Shown: one piece after another, positions 1-8,003 of the stretch
Position numbering within the stretch: position 1 is the first letter of the stretch
Layout: each line of letters begins with the position of its first letter
Assembly: GCF_028294535.1 (NCBI RefSeq)
Contig: NZ_JAQBIE010000010.1
Location: 62,001 to 126,000, forward strand
Direction of reading: 5' to 3'
DNA: 64,000 nt
DNA from: Paracoccus onchidii
Lineage (GTDB): Bacteria > Pseudomonadota > Alphaproteobacteria > Rhodobacterales > Rhodobacteraceae
Notes under the pieces: model-generated
Seen by the model: the letters and a program-made list of their open reading frames with translations, nothing else
Told to the model about the DNA's origin: nothing
Database searches by the model: none
Made by a program: the position numbers and the translations under genes

Positions 1-1
1 C

Positions 2-841
2 TTTTTCGCGCTGCCGGCCTATTTCGCGGGCACTGTGACCTTGGGCGGTCTGATGCAGCTGGCCAGCGCGTTTTCCAATGTCAGCACGACGCTTAGCTGG
101 TTCGTGTTCGAATATCGCAAGCTGGCCAAATTCGTCGCGGTTTGCGAACGCCTTGACGGCTTGCTGCGCCAGACCGCGGCACCCAACCCGACGGCACCCG
201 CACTGCAAAAGATCCAGCGTGGCTTGTCCGATGACGGGGCATTGCGCGTTCGCGGGTTGCGCCTTGTCACCCCGAATGGCCGGGTGCTGCAACCAACCCC
301 GGATATCGTTCTGCATCCCGGGCAGACCATGCTGATCGACGGGGCCTCCGGTCGCGGCAAGACAACGCTGCTCTGCGCCATCACCGGCCTGTGGGGCTGG
401 GGCAAGGGCCAGATCCTGCGCCCCGCCGGACGGTTTCTGTTGCTGCCCTCGGGCGCACCGGTGATGGATGACGATCTGTGCGCCGCGATCTGCTATCCGC
501 ATCGCCCCGAAGCGCTTGGAATGGTGCGTGTTCAGGCAGTGCTGCGCCGCGTCGGGCTGGCGCATCGCCTGACCGATCACGGCGGGGTCAGCGGCCTGTC
601 CATGGGCGAACGCCAGCGGATTGGACTGGCCCGCGCTGTGTTGAACAACCCTGACTGGCTGATCCTCGACGAGGCGACCGCCGCGCTGGACCCGGCATCC
701 GAGGCCGATCTGCTGACATGGCTTCGTCAGGAATTGCCTGCAACCACGCTCATCATCACCGCACATCGCAAACCCGCCGGATTAGTTCCCGACCATGTCC
801 TGCATCTTGATACGCCAAATTCACAGGAACGTTCCGCATGA
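2..841 (+). CDS. SbmA/BacA-like ABC transporter, C-terminal part (5' end outside window)
   Basis: Open from the window edge; about 280 codons remain and the N-terminal membrane region is missing. The first residues (FFALPAYFAGTVTLGGLMQ) match the end of the membrane domain of the SbmA/BacA/ABCD-type exporter-like family. A nucleotide-binding domain follows with Walker A GASGRGKTTL, signature LSMGERQRIGLARA and Walker B WLILDEAT, so ATP hydrolysis should be intact. It overlaps the next gene by 4 nt (ATGA) and is therefore probably cotranscribed with the heme genes. Members of this family move peptides or hydrophilic solutes such as cobalamin across the inner membrane; the substrate here is unknown. 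A role in heme or tetrapyrrole traffic is suggested only by context. Confidence 0.85.
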   Translation, partial: FFALPAYFAGTVTLGGLMQLASAFSNVSTTLSWFVFEYRKLAKFVAVCERLDGLLRQTAAPNPTAPALQKIQRGLSDDGALRVRGLRLVTPNGRVLQPTPDIVLHPGQTMLIDGASGRGKTTLLCAITGLWGWGKGQILRPAGRFLLLPSGAPVMDDDLCAAICYPHRPEALGMVRVQAVLRRVGLAHRLTDHGGVSGLSMGERQRIGLARAVLNNPDWLILDEATAALDPASEADLLTWLRQELPATTLIITAHRKPAGLVPDHVLHLDTPNSQERSA

Positions 842-1548
842 GTGACACAGAACACAAGCCCCGCCGCGAAACCCTGACAGGGATCACCCCCGATGCCTTG
901 CTCGACCGTCTGCCGGATATGGGCAGGCTGATGGTGATCGGTCGTCATGACGGCGTTACGCATGAGCGTATCGGCCCCGTCGAACAGGTCCAGACCCGCG
1001 AAGGTGCCGTCTGTCTGAGCGGGCAATGTCACGATGCGCGCATCAGGACCGGCAATGTCGCCTCGATCGTGCTGGACACCGGTTCGGTGATGGGTGGAAA
1101 GGTTTTCCCGCGGCTTGAATTCATGACCGCTGACGGCGGCACGGCCTTCTCGATTGTCGGGATGGAGGGGGAGGGTCCGTTCGAGATGCCCCTGTCCGAT
1201 ATTTCCCGCCAGCCGCTTGCGGCAACTGATGCCCGGAATGCCAGCGGGCAGGACAAACCCGAATTCGATCCCGCAGATCCCGCCTGCCCGCCCTTTGATC
1301 TGGCAGTCAATGCCGGGGCACAGGTGGAAATCCTGTTTGACAACGGAACGCTGTGCCAAAGCTGGCAAGGGCGGATCGATGCCGTCAAGCCGGCCATGGG
1401 GTTCCTGAACGTGATGACACCGGACTTTCATTTGCATCTGAAAGGCGGGACATTGGCCGGATGGCAGGCGGCAACCCACAGCCGCAAGGGATTGCATCAT
1501 GACGGTGCCATCACCGCGCTGGAACTGAAATCAGAGTGTTTCCAATGA
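838..1548 (+). CDS. Short HmuS-like heme-utilization protein
   Basis: Predicted 236-residue cytoplasmic protein. The N-terminal half has the HmuS/ChuX-type pattern ending in a hydrophobic strand (residues about 30-120). The C-terminal half (about 150-235) carries NVMTPDFHLHL, which parallels NVMDPGFNLHLR in the full-length HmuS encoded at 2406-3473. It is about 120 residues shorter than that protein and lacks a clear equivalent of its N-terminal helical segment and DTHQF motif. The start ATG overlaps the upstream stop and the 3' end overlaps the ChaN-like gene, so the three form one transcription unit. Likely role: cytoplasmic heme binding or trafficking. Enzymatic heme degradation is not established. 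Confidence 0.7.
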   Translation: MSDTEHKPRRETLTGITPDALLDRLPDMGRLMVIGRHDGVTHERIGPVEQVQTREGAVCLSGQCHDARIRTGNVASIVLDTGSVMGGKVFPRLEFMTADGGTAFSIVGMEGEGPFEMPLSDISRQPLAATDARNASGQDKPEFDPADPACPPFDLAVNAGAQVEILFDNGTLCQSWQGRIDAVKPAMGFLNVMTPDFHLHLKGGTLAGWQAATHSRKGLHHDGAITALELKSECFQ

Positions 1549-2342
1549 CCCCACAGTGGATTGATAGCGCCGGAAGCCAGCTGGACCACACCGCTCTGAT
1601 CGCGCGCGCCGCCCAGCAGCAGGTCGTGCTGCTGGGCGAGCGTCACGATCGCGCCGATCATCACCGCTGGCAAATGCATGTGGCCGCAGGACTGGCGGCG
1701 CATCGCCCCGTCTCGCTTGGCTTCGAGATGTTTCCCGCCCGCGTCGATCCGGTGCTGGAAGAATGGGTCGCGGGCGGGATCTCTGAAGCCGAGTTTCTGA
1801 CCCGCGCAGGCTGGGCCGATGTCTGGGGCTTTCCCGCCGAGCTGTACCTGCCGCTGTTCCGTTTCTGCCGGGATATGGGCATTCCGATGAAAGGGCTGAA
1901 TGTCCGCCGGGAACTGGTCCGCGCCGTGCGAAAATCGGGTTGGGACGGTGTCGATGCCGCTTTGAAGGAAAACCTGACGCGACCGGCACCATCTCCTGCG
2001 GCCTATCGCCGTTTCATTTTCGACCTGACCGGCGGTGCAAGACCGGACCGCAGCGCGCAATCTGCGGATGACCCTGCATTTTCCGGGTTCGTCGCCGCGC
2101 AAGAGGTCTGGGACCGCGCCTTCGCGACCCGCCTGGCAAGCATGATCGCAAACGATCCGCAACGGCTGGCGATCGGGATCATCGGCATGGGACATCTGCA
2201 ATTCGGCGGTGGCGTGCCTTGGCAGCTGCGCGATCTGGGCATCGATGGAAGCATGGTCTTGCTGCCCGAGGATCCCGGTGGCGCGTTCGAACCGGGCCGG
2301 GCAGATGCCTCTTGCCTGATGAACAGGCCTTGTCCTGACTAA
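1545..2342 (+). CDS. ChaN-family heme-binding protein
   Basis: Predicted 265-residue protein of the ChaN/DUF399 family. Diagnostic strings are VVLLGERHD near residue 30 and LGFEMFPARVD near residue 65, with a C-terminal GIIGMGHLQFGGG. Campylobacter ChaN is an iron-regulated, heme-binding lipoprotein. I see no lipobox or signal peptide here, so this copy may be cytoplasmic. The ATG at 1545 overlaps the stop of the preceding gene (ATGA); a GTG three codons upstream is the alternative start. Position between two HmuS-type genes supports a role in heme handling. Confidence 0.75.
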   Translation: MTPQWIDSAGSQLDHTALIARAAQQQVVLLGERHDRADHHRWQMHVAAGLAAHRPVSLGFEMFPARVDPVLEEWVAGGISEAEFLTRAGWADVWGFPAELYLPLFRFCRDMGIPMKGLNVRRELVRAVRKSGWDGVDAALKENLTRPAPSPAAYRRFIFDLTGGARPDRSAQSADDPAFSGFVAAQEVWDRAFATRLASMIANDPQRLAIGIIGMGHLQFGGGVPWQLRDLGIDGSMVLLPEDPGGAFEPGRADASCLMNRPCPD

Positions 2343-2362
2343 AATAGTCAGATATTAGAGGC

Positions 2363-2378
2363 TCTGGAAATTGCCAGA
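2363..2378. promoter_or_regulatory. Inverted repeat upstream of hmuS (possible iron/heme-responsive operator)
   Basis: TCTGG and CCAGA arms separated by 6 bases lie about 30 bases upstream of the hmuS start in the only gap (2343-2405) between the ChaN-like gene and hmuS. The layout resembles the palindromic iron-control elements read by Irr/Fur-type regulators in alphaproteobacteria, but the bases do not match a consensus I can vouch for. It may simply be the hmuSTUV promoter operator. Confidence 0.3.
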
Positions 2379-2405
2379 ATCCTTGATTGCGAACGGGATG
2401 ATTAC

Positions 2406-3473
2406 ATGGATGCATCTTCTCTCATCACGCCCGAGCTGATCCGGCAACGCCGCGCCGACAACCCGAAGATGCGCGACCGCGATCTTGCCGATGCGCTGGG
2501 TGTTTCCGAGGCGGCTTTGGTGGCAGCGCATGTCGGCCAGTCCGGCCCCAGACGTGCATGGCGCATCGATCCCGATCCCGACCGCACCATGCCCGCCGCC
2601 GAAGGATTTGGCGACGTCATGGCGCTGACCCGCAACCTGTCTGCGGTGCATGAAAAGGTCGGGCGCTATGGCGACTATCACCCGGGCAAGCATGCGGCGA
2701 TGGTGCTGTCCGAGGCGATAGATCTGCGGATATTTCCAGGCCATTGGCGGCACGGGTTCCTTGTTGAAACCGAAACCGAGGGCGGGATGCGCCGTTCGAT
2801 GCAGATATTCGACGGTGCCGGTGACGCGGTGCACAAGATCTTTCTGCGCGACGGTTCCGACCTGTCCGCGTGGCAGGCGGCAAAAAGCGGCCTGTTGATC
2901 GCGGATCAATCCGAGCAGATCGAGACCGAGCCACGCGTGGCGCTGGATGGCGCGCGCCGCAACCCTGACAAGCTTGACATCCTTCGCGCCGAATGGCGCA
3001 AGATGACCGATACCCATCAGTTCCAGCGTCTTGTGTCCAAGTTGAAGATGAACCGCTTGGGTGCCTATCGCGATGCGGGTGCGCCCTTCGTACGGGCTTT
3101 GGCCCCGGAAGCGGTGGATACGATGTTGCACGCAGTTCGGGATGCCGGGATCGAGATCATGGTCTTTGTCGGCAATTGTGGCTGCATCCAGATCCATACT
3201 GGCCGCATCGACACGCTGAGACCGATGGGGCCATGGCAGAACGTCATGGACCCTGGCTTCAACCTGCATTTGCGCCGCGATCACATCGCCGAGGTCTGGG
3301 CGGTCGAAAAGCCGACCCAGCGCGGGCCTGCTGTCTCGGTCGAAGCGTTCGATGCCGATGGGCAGCTGATCCTGCAGGCATTCGGGGTTGGTAAGGACGG
3401 ACGGGACAGCCGCGTCGAATGGGGCCGGATCGTCGAGGCACTGCAAGGTGCCCAGACAGAAACCCCGGCCTGA
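2406..3473 (+). CDS. hmuS: Hemin-degrading factor HmuS
   Basis: Predicted 355-residue cytoplasmic HmuS/ChuS/PhuS-family protein, the usual length for the family. It has two tandem structural repeats: repeat 1 (about 30-180) and repeat 2 (about 215-345, including DTHQF and NVMDPGFNLHLR). The family receives heme from the HmuTUV importer and stores it, delivers it to heme oxygenase or degrades it. The first gene after a 63-base gap, it is followed after 29 bases by hmuT, so the hmuSTUV order is the classical one. No heme oxygenase gene is visible in the window. Confidence 0.92.
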   Translation: MDASSLITPELIRQRRADNPKMRDRDLADALGVSEAALVAAHVGQSGPRRAWRIDPDPDRTMPAAEGFGDVMALTRNLSAVHEKVGRYGDYHPGKHAAMVLSEAIDLRIFPGHWRHGFLVETETEGGMRRSMQIFDGAGDAVHKIFLRDGSDLSAWQAAKSGLLIADQSEQIETEPRVALDGARRNPDKLDILRAEWRKMTDTHQFQRLVSKLKMNRLGAYRDAGAPFVRALAPEAVDTMLHAVRDAGIEIMVFVGNCGCIQIHTGRIDTLRPMGPWQNVMDPGFNLHLRRDHIAEVWAVEKPTQRGPAVSVEAFDADGQLILQAFGVGKDGRDSRVEWGRIVEALQGAQTETPA

Positions 3474-3502
3474 TCGGGCCTTCCAGAAGGGAACGGCACA
3501 CC

Positions 3503-4390
3503 ATGAGCCTCTTGCCCCCCCGACGCGCGGGCGCGCTTCTGTCATCCGCCTTCCTCGCGCTGCTTTCGGTTGCGACGGGTGCGACCAATGCGCAATCCTA
3601 TCCGGACTCGGCGCGCGTGGTATCGGTGGGCGGCTCGCTGACCGAAATCGTCTATGCGCTGGGGGCCGAAGATCGACTGGCTGGGCGCGACGCGACCTCG
3701 ACATGGCCGCCAAAGGCCGAAGAGCTGCCTGATGTGGGCTATATGCGCGCCTTGTCGCCCGAAGGTGTGTTGTCCGTCGAACCGGACCTGATCCTGACCG
3801 AAGAAGGGGCGGGACCGCCTGAAACCATGGACATCCTCGCCTCGGCGGGGGTGCCGCTGGTGATCATCCCGGACACTACCACGGCCGATGGCGTGTTGGA
3901 TAAGATCCACCTTGTCGGCGCGGCACTTGGTCTGTCCGATCGGGCCGACGAGCTTGCCGCGCGGGTCGCAACCGAGCTTGACGAGGCACGCGGATCGGTC
4001 GGCGCGCGGGATGGCAGCCCCGCGCCCCGCGTCCTGTTCATCCTGTCGACGCAAGGCGGCCGTATTACCGCTGCGGGGACCGACACCGCCGCCGATGCGA
4101 TCATCGAACTTGCCGGCGGCCAGAACGCGGTGAGCGAATTCAGCGGCTACAAGCAAATGTCGGACGAGGCCGTGACCGCCGCCGCGCCGCAGGTCATCCT
4201 GATGATGGATCGGGGCGGCGATCATGCCGCCGCCAATGACGAATTGTTCGCCATGCCCGCGCTTGTCACGACCCCGGTTGCACAGACCCGAAACGTGGTG
4301 CGCATGGACGGGCTGACACTATTGGGCTTTGGCCCGCGCACAGCGACCGCAATCCGCGATCTGGCCGAGGCCCTGAATGGCGCGGGCTGA
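3503..4390 (+). CDS. hmuT: Periplasmic heme-binding protein HmuT
   Basis: Predicted 295-residue type III (BtuF-like) solute-binding protein. It has an N-terminal signal peptide (basic start, hydrophobic core SSAFLALLSV, cleavage near TNAQS), then VVSVGGSLTEIVYALGAEDR and DVGYMRALSPEGVLSVEPDL, which are typical of HmuT/PhuT. The ATG at 3503 follows an AGAAGGGA ribosome site; an in-frame extension to 3419 would place about 28 non-signal residues first and is unlikely. It should capture heme in the periplasm and pass it to HmuUV. The 3' end overlaps hmuU by 14 nt. Confidence 0.93.
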   Translation: MSLLPPRRAGALLSSAFLALLSVATGATNAQSYPDSARVVSVGGSLTEIVYALGAEDRLAGRDATSTWPPKAEELPDVGYMRALSPEGVLSVEPDLILTEEGAGPPETMDILASAGVPLVIIPDTTTADGVLDKIHLVGAALGLSDRADELAARVATELDEARGSVGARDGSPAPRVLFILSTQGGRITAAGTDTAADAIIELAGGQNAVSEFSGYKQMSDEAVTAAAPQVILMMDRGGDHAAANDELFAMPALVTTPVAQTRNVVRMDGLTLLGFGPRTATAIRDLAEALNGAG

Positions 4391-5456
4391 GATCGGCGCA
4401 ATTCCTGCCATGCCACCGATTGTCGATCGGCACCGGACGGCTCGGCGCGCGCATGTCTGGTTGGCGGGATTGCTGGTCGTGGTGTGCATTTGCAGCCTGG
4501 CCACAGGCGCATCGGGGACATCGCTTTGGCGGGTGCTGACGGCCCTGCTTGCAGGTGATCCGGTCAGCGTCACCGATCGGGTTGTCATGTTGGACATCCG
4601 TCTGCCCCGGCTGGTCATGGGGGTGCTGGTCGGCGCGTCTCTGGCGGTGTCGGGCGCGGTGATGCAGGGGCTGTTTCGCAATCCGCTGGCCGATCCCGGA
4701 CTGGTCGGCGTCAGCGCGGGAGCCGGCCTTGGGGCGATCATGGCCATTGTTCTTGGGGCTTTTCTGCCCTCGGCTCTGATCACGCTGGTGGGCAACTGGA
4801 CGGTTCCGGTCGCGGCTTTCCTCGGTGGCTGGCTGTCGACGATCATATTGTATCGCGTTTCGACGCGCGCAGGGCGCACCTCGGTCGCGACGATGCTGTT
4901 GGCTGGCATCGCACTTGGGGCGCTGGCGGGTGCGGTGTCGGGCATTCTGGTCTATATGGCCGATGACCGGCAATTGCGTGACCTGACCTTCTGGGGGCTT
5001 GGATCTCTGGCAGGGGCGACCTGGTCCAAGGTGCTGGTGGCTGGTCCGATGATTGGCCTGTCCATTCTGGCGACCCTGTATCTGGGGCGCGGCCTGAATG
5101 GCCTCGCCATGGGGGAAGCGACCGCACATCATATCGGCATCAATGTGCAGCGGCTGAAGAATGGCGCGATCATGACGGTCGCGCTGGCAACGGGTGCGGC
5201 CGTGGCGGTGTCCGGCGGCATCGGCTTTGTCGGAATTGTCGTGCCGCATTTGCTGCGCCTTGCGACGGGACCGGATCATGAAACGCTGCTGTTGAACTCG
5301 GCGCTGCTGGGGGCGTCACTTCTGTTGATTGCCGATCTTGTCAGCCGAGTGATCATCGCGCCAGCCGATTTGCCGATCGGCATCGTGACGGCGGTGCTGG
5401 GCGCGCCGGTCTTTCTGTGGATTCTGCTTCGGCGTCGGGGGCTTGTTGACCTGTGA
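4377..5456 (+). CDS. hmuU: Heme ABC transporter permease HmuU
   Basis: Predicted 359-residue FecCD-family inner-membrane permease with about ten hydrophobic segments. Family motifs include DIRLPRLVMGVLVGASLAVSG near residue 80, NPLADPGLVGVSAGAGLG near 105 and GIGFVGIVVPHLLRL near 280 (the coupling helix region contacting HmuV). It overlaps hmuT at the 5' end; an internal ATG at 4410 is an alternative start that would remove 11 polar residues. It is the membrane channel of the heme importer. Confidence 0.93.
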   Translation: MARAEIGAIPAMPPIVDRHRTARRAHVWLAGLLVVVCICSLATGASGTSLWRVLTALLAGDPVSVTDRVVMLDIRLPRLVMGVLVGASLAVSGAVMQGLFRNPLADPGLVGVSAGAGLGAIMAIVLGAFLPSALITLVGNWTVPVAAFLGGWLSTIILYRVSTRAGRTSVATMLLAGIALGALAGAVSGILVYMADDRQLRDLTFWGLGSLAGATWSKVLVAGPMIGLSILATLYLGRGLNGLAMGEATAHHIGINVQRLKNGAIMTVALATGAAVAVSGGIGFVGIVVPHLLRLATGPDHETLLLNSALLGASLLLIADLVSRVIIAPADLPIGIVTAVLGAPVFLWILLRRRGLVDL

Positions 5457-6238
5457 CACTGACGGCCCGGGATATTCGCGTTTCGCTGGGGCGCAAGCAG
5501 GTCCCGCATGGCGTCGATCTGAACGCCGAGGCAGGGTCGGTAACAGCCATCGTCGGCCCCAACGGGTCCGGCAAGACCACCTTGCTGCGCGCCATTACGG
5601 ATGAAGTTCCCTGTTTGGGGCAGGTCATGGTCGAGGGGTTGGACATCGCGACTGCTCCGGGGTGGCAACTTGCGGCGCGTCGCGCCGTGCTGCCCCAGAT
5701 GGCCACGTTGGCGTTTCCCTTTACCGTGCTTGAAGTCGTGCGCATGGGTCTGATGAGCGGTGGCCACGGCCAGGACCCCAGCCTGCCCTCACGCGCCTTG
5801 GCCGAGGTCGGCCTTGCCGGCTATGAGGGGCGTTTCTTTCAGGAATTGTCCGGCGGAGAGCAGCAGCGCGCGCATCTGGCTCGTGTTCTGGTGCAGGTCT
5901 GGGCGCCGGTCGGGCAGGACGGTCCGCGCTGGCTGTTTCTGGATGAACCGGTCGCGGCACTGGATATCGCCCACCAGCTTGAGGTGATGGATATCGTTAC
6001 CCGATACGCGCGCGCCGGCGGTGGCGTCATTGCCGTGATGCATGACCTGAACCTGACCGCGCTGCATGCCGATCATGTCGCGATTATGTCGGCAGGGCGA
6101 ATTGCCGCCGCCGGCCCGCCGGATCTGGTGATGACGGACGCCACCCTGTCCAAAGTCTATGGCTGCAAATTGCGGGTTGGCGTCGCGCCCGAAGGGCCGC
6201 GACCCTTCCTGCTGCCCCATTGCGCAGCCTTGGCATGA
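5453..6238 (+). CDS. hmuV: Heme ABC transporter ATPase HmuV
   Basis: Predicted 261-residue ATP-binding subunit with Walker A GPNGSGKTTLL, signature LSGGEQQRAHLARVL and Walker B WLFLDEPVAALD. It begins with GTG at 5453, overlapping the hmuU stop (GTGA), and ends the hmuSTUV unit. The insertion VQVWAPVGQDGPR between signature and Walker B is common in HmuV proteins and separates them from FecE/BtuD. Powers heme import. Confidence 0.93.
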   Translation: MTLTARDIRVSLGRKQVPHGVDLNAEAGSVTAIVGPNGSGKTTLLRAITDEVPCLGQVMVEGLDIATAPGWQLAARRAVLPQMATLAFPFTVLEVVRMGLMSGGHGQDPSLPSRALAEVGLAGYEGRFFQELSGGEQQRAHLARVLVQVWAPVGQDGPRWLFLDEPVAALDIAHQLEVMDIVTRYARAGGGVIAVMHDLNLTALHADHVAIMSAGRIAAAGPPDLVMTDATLSKVYGCKLRVGVAPEGPRPFLLPHCAALA

Positions 6239-6299
6239 CCGGGCTTCGCGTTGCGCAGTGGCAGGTGAAACACCCCCGCAACAGCACTGAATAATGGCA

Positions 6300-6324
6300 C
6301 CGACATTTCGCAACTCACTGTCGG
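6300..6324. promoter_or_regulatory. Inverted repeat in the hmuV/siderophore-interacting-protein gap
   Basis: CCGACA and TGTCGG arms separated by 13 bases, ending 21 bases before the ATG at 6346. The arms could form a 6-bp hairpin, and a run rich in A follows (GGGAAAACAAAAAGGAG) that also supplies the ribosome site. It may be an operator for the downstream gene or a weak hairpin ending the hmu transcript. Confidence 0.3.
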
Positions 6325-6345
6325 GAAAACAAAAAGGAGAAGACA

Positions 6346-7128
6346 ATGAAACAGGCAAGACCGGCACCGCGCCTTCTGACCGTTACCGAGGCGCGTCATA
6401 TTACCCCGAACATGATCCGCGTCACCTTTGGCGGCCCTGAACTGGAAGGGTTGCCCGAAGGTCGCGAAAGCGCCAATTGCAAGTTGATGTTGCCGGAAAT
6501 CAATGAGGATCGGGCGGCATTTCTGAACCGGCTTTCCGAGGGGCCAGCACCGATCCGGCGCACCTATACCGTGCGTCACCATTGGCCTGACCGGCAAGAG
6601 CTGGTCATCGATTTCGTCGATCATGGCGACAACGGCCCTGCTTCCGCATGGGCACGTGCCGCAAAACCCGGTGCCTTTCTGGCCTTCAATGGTCCGGGGC
6701 CGGTCAAAGTCCAGCATTTCGAAGCCGATTTTTATGTGCTGGCGGCAGACATGTCCGCGCTGCCGATGGCGGCGGCCGTGCTGGAAGCCATGCCACGGGA
6801 CGCAAAGGGCGTCGCGTTCTTCGAGATCACGTCACCCGAGGATCAACAGCTGATCGATGCCCCGGCTGGAGTCGCGATCAACTGGCTTTTGCATCCGCAG
6901 CCGCATAATTCATCGGGTGCGATGTTGCACAACATCACGTCGATGGACTGGCCGGAAGGGCGGGTCCAGATCTGTATCGCGGGCGAACATGGCGCGATTG
7001 CAACCCTGCGTAAGCATCTGCTGGTCGAGCGCGGGCTGGATCGGGGCGATTGCTATATCTCGGGCTATTGGAAGATCGGTCTGGTCGAGGACGAGCATCA
7101 GGCCTTGAAACGTACCGAGGCTGCCTGA
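6346..7128 (+). CDS. Siderophore-interacting (ViuB-like) FAD-binding ferric reductase
   Basis: Predicted 260-residue SIP-family protein. The FAD-binding motif RRTYTVRHH is near residue 70, GPASAWARAA follows, and the C-terminal SIP domain ends with CYISGYWKIGLVEDEH, a family hallmark. These cytoplasmic enzymes reduce ferric siderophores to release iron. The ribosome site AAGGAGAAG lies 6 bases before the ATG. A 107-base gap separates it from hmuV, so it may have its own promoter. It adds ferric-siderophore reduction to the local iron-acquisition genes; no siderophore synthesis gene is in view. Confidence 0.9.
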   Translation: MKQARPAPRLLTVTEARHITPNMIRVTFGGPELEGLPEGRESANCKLMLPEINEDRAAFLNRLSEGPAPIRRTYTVRHHWPDRQELVIDFVDHGDNGPASAWARAAKPGAFLAFNGPGPVKVQHFEADFYVLAADMSALPMAAAVLEAMPRDAKGVAFFEITSPEDQQLIDAPAGVAINWLLHPQPHNSSGAMLHNITSMDWPEGRVQICIAGEHGAIATLRKHLLVERGLDRGDCYISGYWKIGLVEDEHQALKRTEAA

Positions 7129-7208
7129 AGGCTGAATTTCCGGTGTAACAACGCGTCAAGATGCGTCATGGACGTCGGCCAGAAGCGGCGTGGCAAGAAG
7201 GCTGACGT

Positions 7209-8003
7209 TCAACGCACAGAAAACGGGTGTCGTGGCGTATCCTCGAAGGCGTGGAAACGGAAAAGGGTGGTGTTGTCCAAAGGATCGTGCAGGGGCGTGA
7301 CATGGACGCGGAAAATGGCCGCGATGCGCTGCGGCGTCAGCACCTGGGCGGGGGAACCGCAGGCGACAAGCCGGCCTTGCTCCATGATGCCCAGCCTGTC
7401 ACAGCGCAGCGCCTGATTGAGGTCATGCAGGGCCATGACGACCGTGACGGACAGGCGGCTGACCAGCCGCAAGAGGGACAGTTGATGGTGGATGTCCAAA
7501 TGGTTGGTCGGTTCATCGAGGATCAGCAGTCCGGGTTGTTGCGCCACGGCACGGGCAATGTGGGCGCGCTGGCGTTCACCCCCCGACAGGGTTGACCAGG
7601 TACGATCGGTCAGATGAACCAGATCGGTCGCGACAAGGGCGTCATTGACGATGCGTCGGTCCTCGGGACCGAAAGGCGCCAGCGCAGACAGCCAGGGCGT
7701 GCGTCCCAGTTCGACCGCATCGCGGACGCGCAATGCCTCGGTGGTGTCGGCCATCTGTTCGACAAAGGCGACGCGTTGCGCGATGGCGCGACGACTCAGC
7801 TGTGTCAGCGGGCTATCGTCCAGGTAGACCTGTCCGGATGCACGCGGCAACAGACCGGTCAGCAATCGCAGCAAGGTGGATTTTCCCGATCCGTTCGGTC
7901 CGACAATGCCGAAGGTTTCACCCGACCCGATTTCAAGTGAGACATCATCGACAACGGTTTTGCGACCGCTGGTCCAACCAAGAGATTGGGCGCGCAATTT
8001 CAT
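7209..8003 (-). CDS. FecE/BtuD-type ABC transporter ATPase (B12-riboswitch operon)
   Basis: Predicted 264-residue ATPase with Walker A GPNGSGKSTLL, signature LSGGERQRAHIARA and Walker B GLLILDEPTNHLDIHHQ. I placed the start at the ATG at 8001-8003, which overlaps the permease stop by 4 nt. A longer open frame upstream is an antisense shadow of the permease. It is the last gene of the three-gene importer transcribed from the cobalamin riboswitch. By family it could serve ferric siderophores, heme or corrinoids; the riboswitch favours corrinoids. Confidence 0.9.
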   Translation of the reverse strand: MKLRAQSLGWTSGRKTVVDDVSLEIGSGETFGIVGPNGSGKSTLLRLLTGLLPRASGQVYLDDSPLTQLSRRAIAQRVAFVEQMADTTEALRVRDAVELGRTPWLSALAPFGPEDRRIVNDALVATDLVHLTDRTWSTLSGGERQRAHIARAVAQQPGLLILDEPTNHLDIHHQLSLLRLVSRLSVTVVMALHDLNQALRCDRLGIMEQGRLVACGSPAQVLTPQRIAAIFRVHVTPLHDPLDNTTLFRFHAFEDTPRHPFSVR

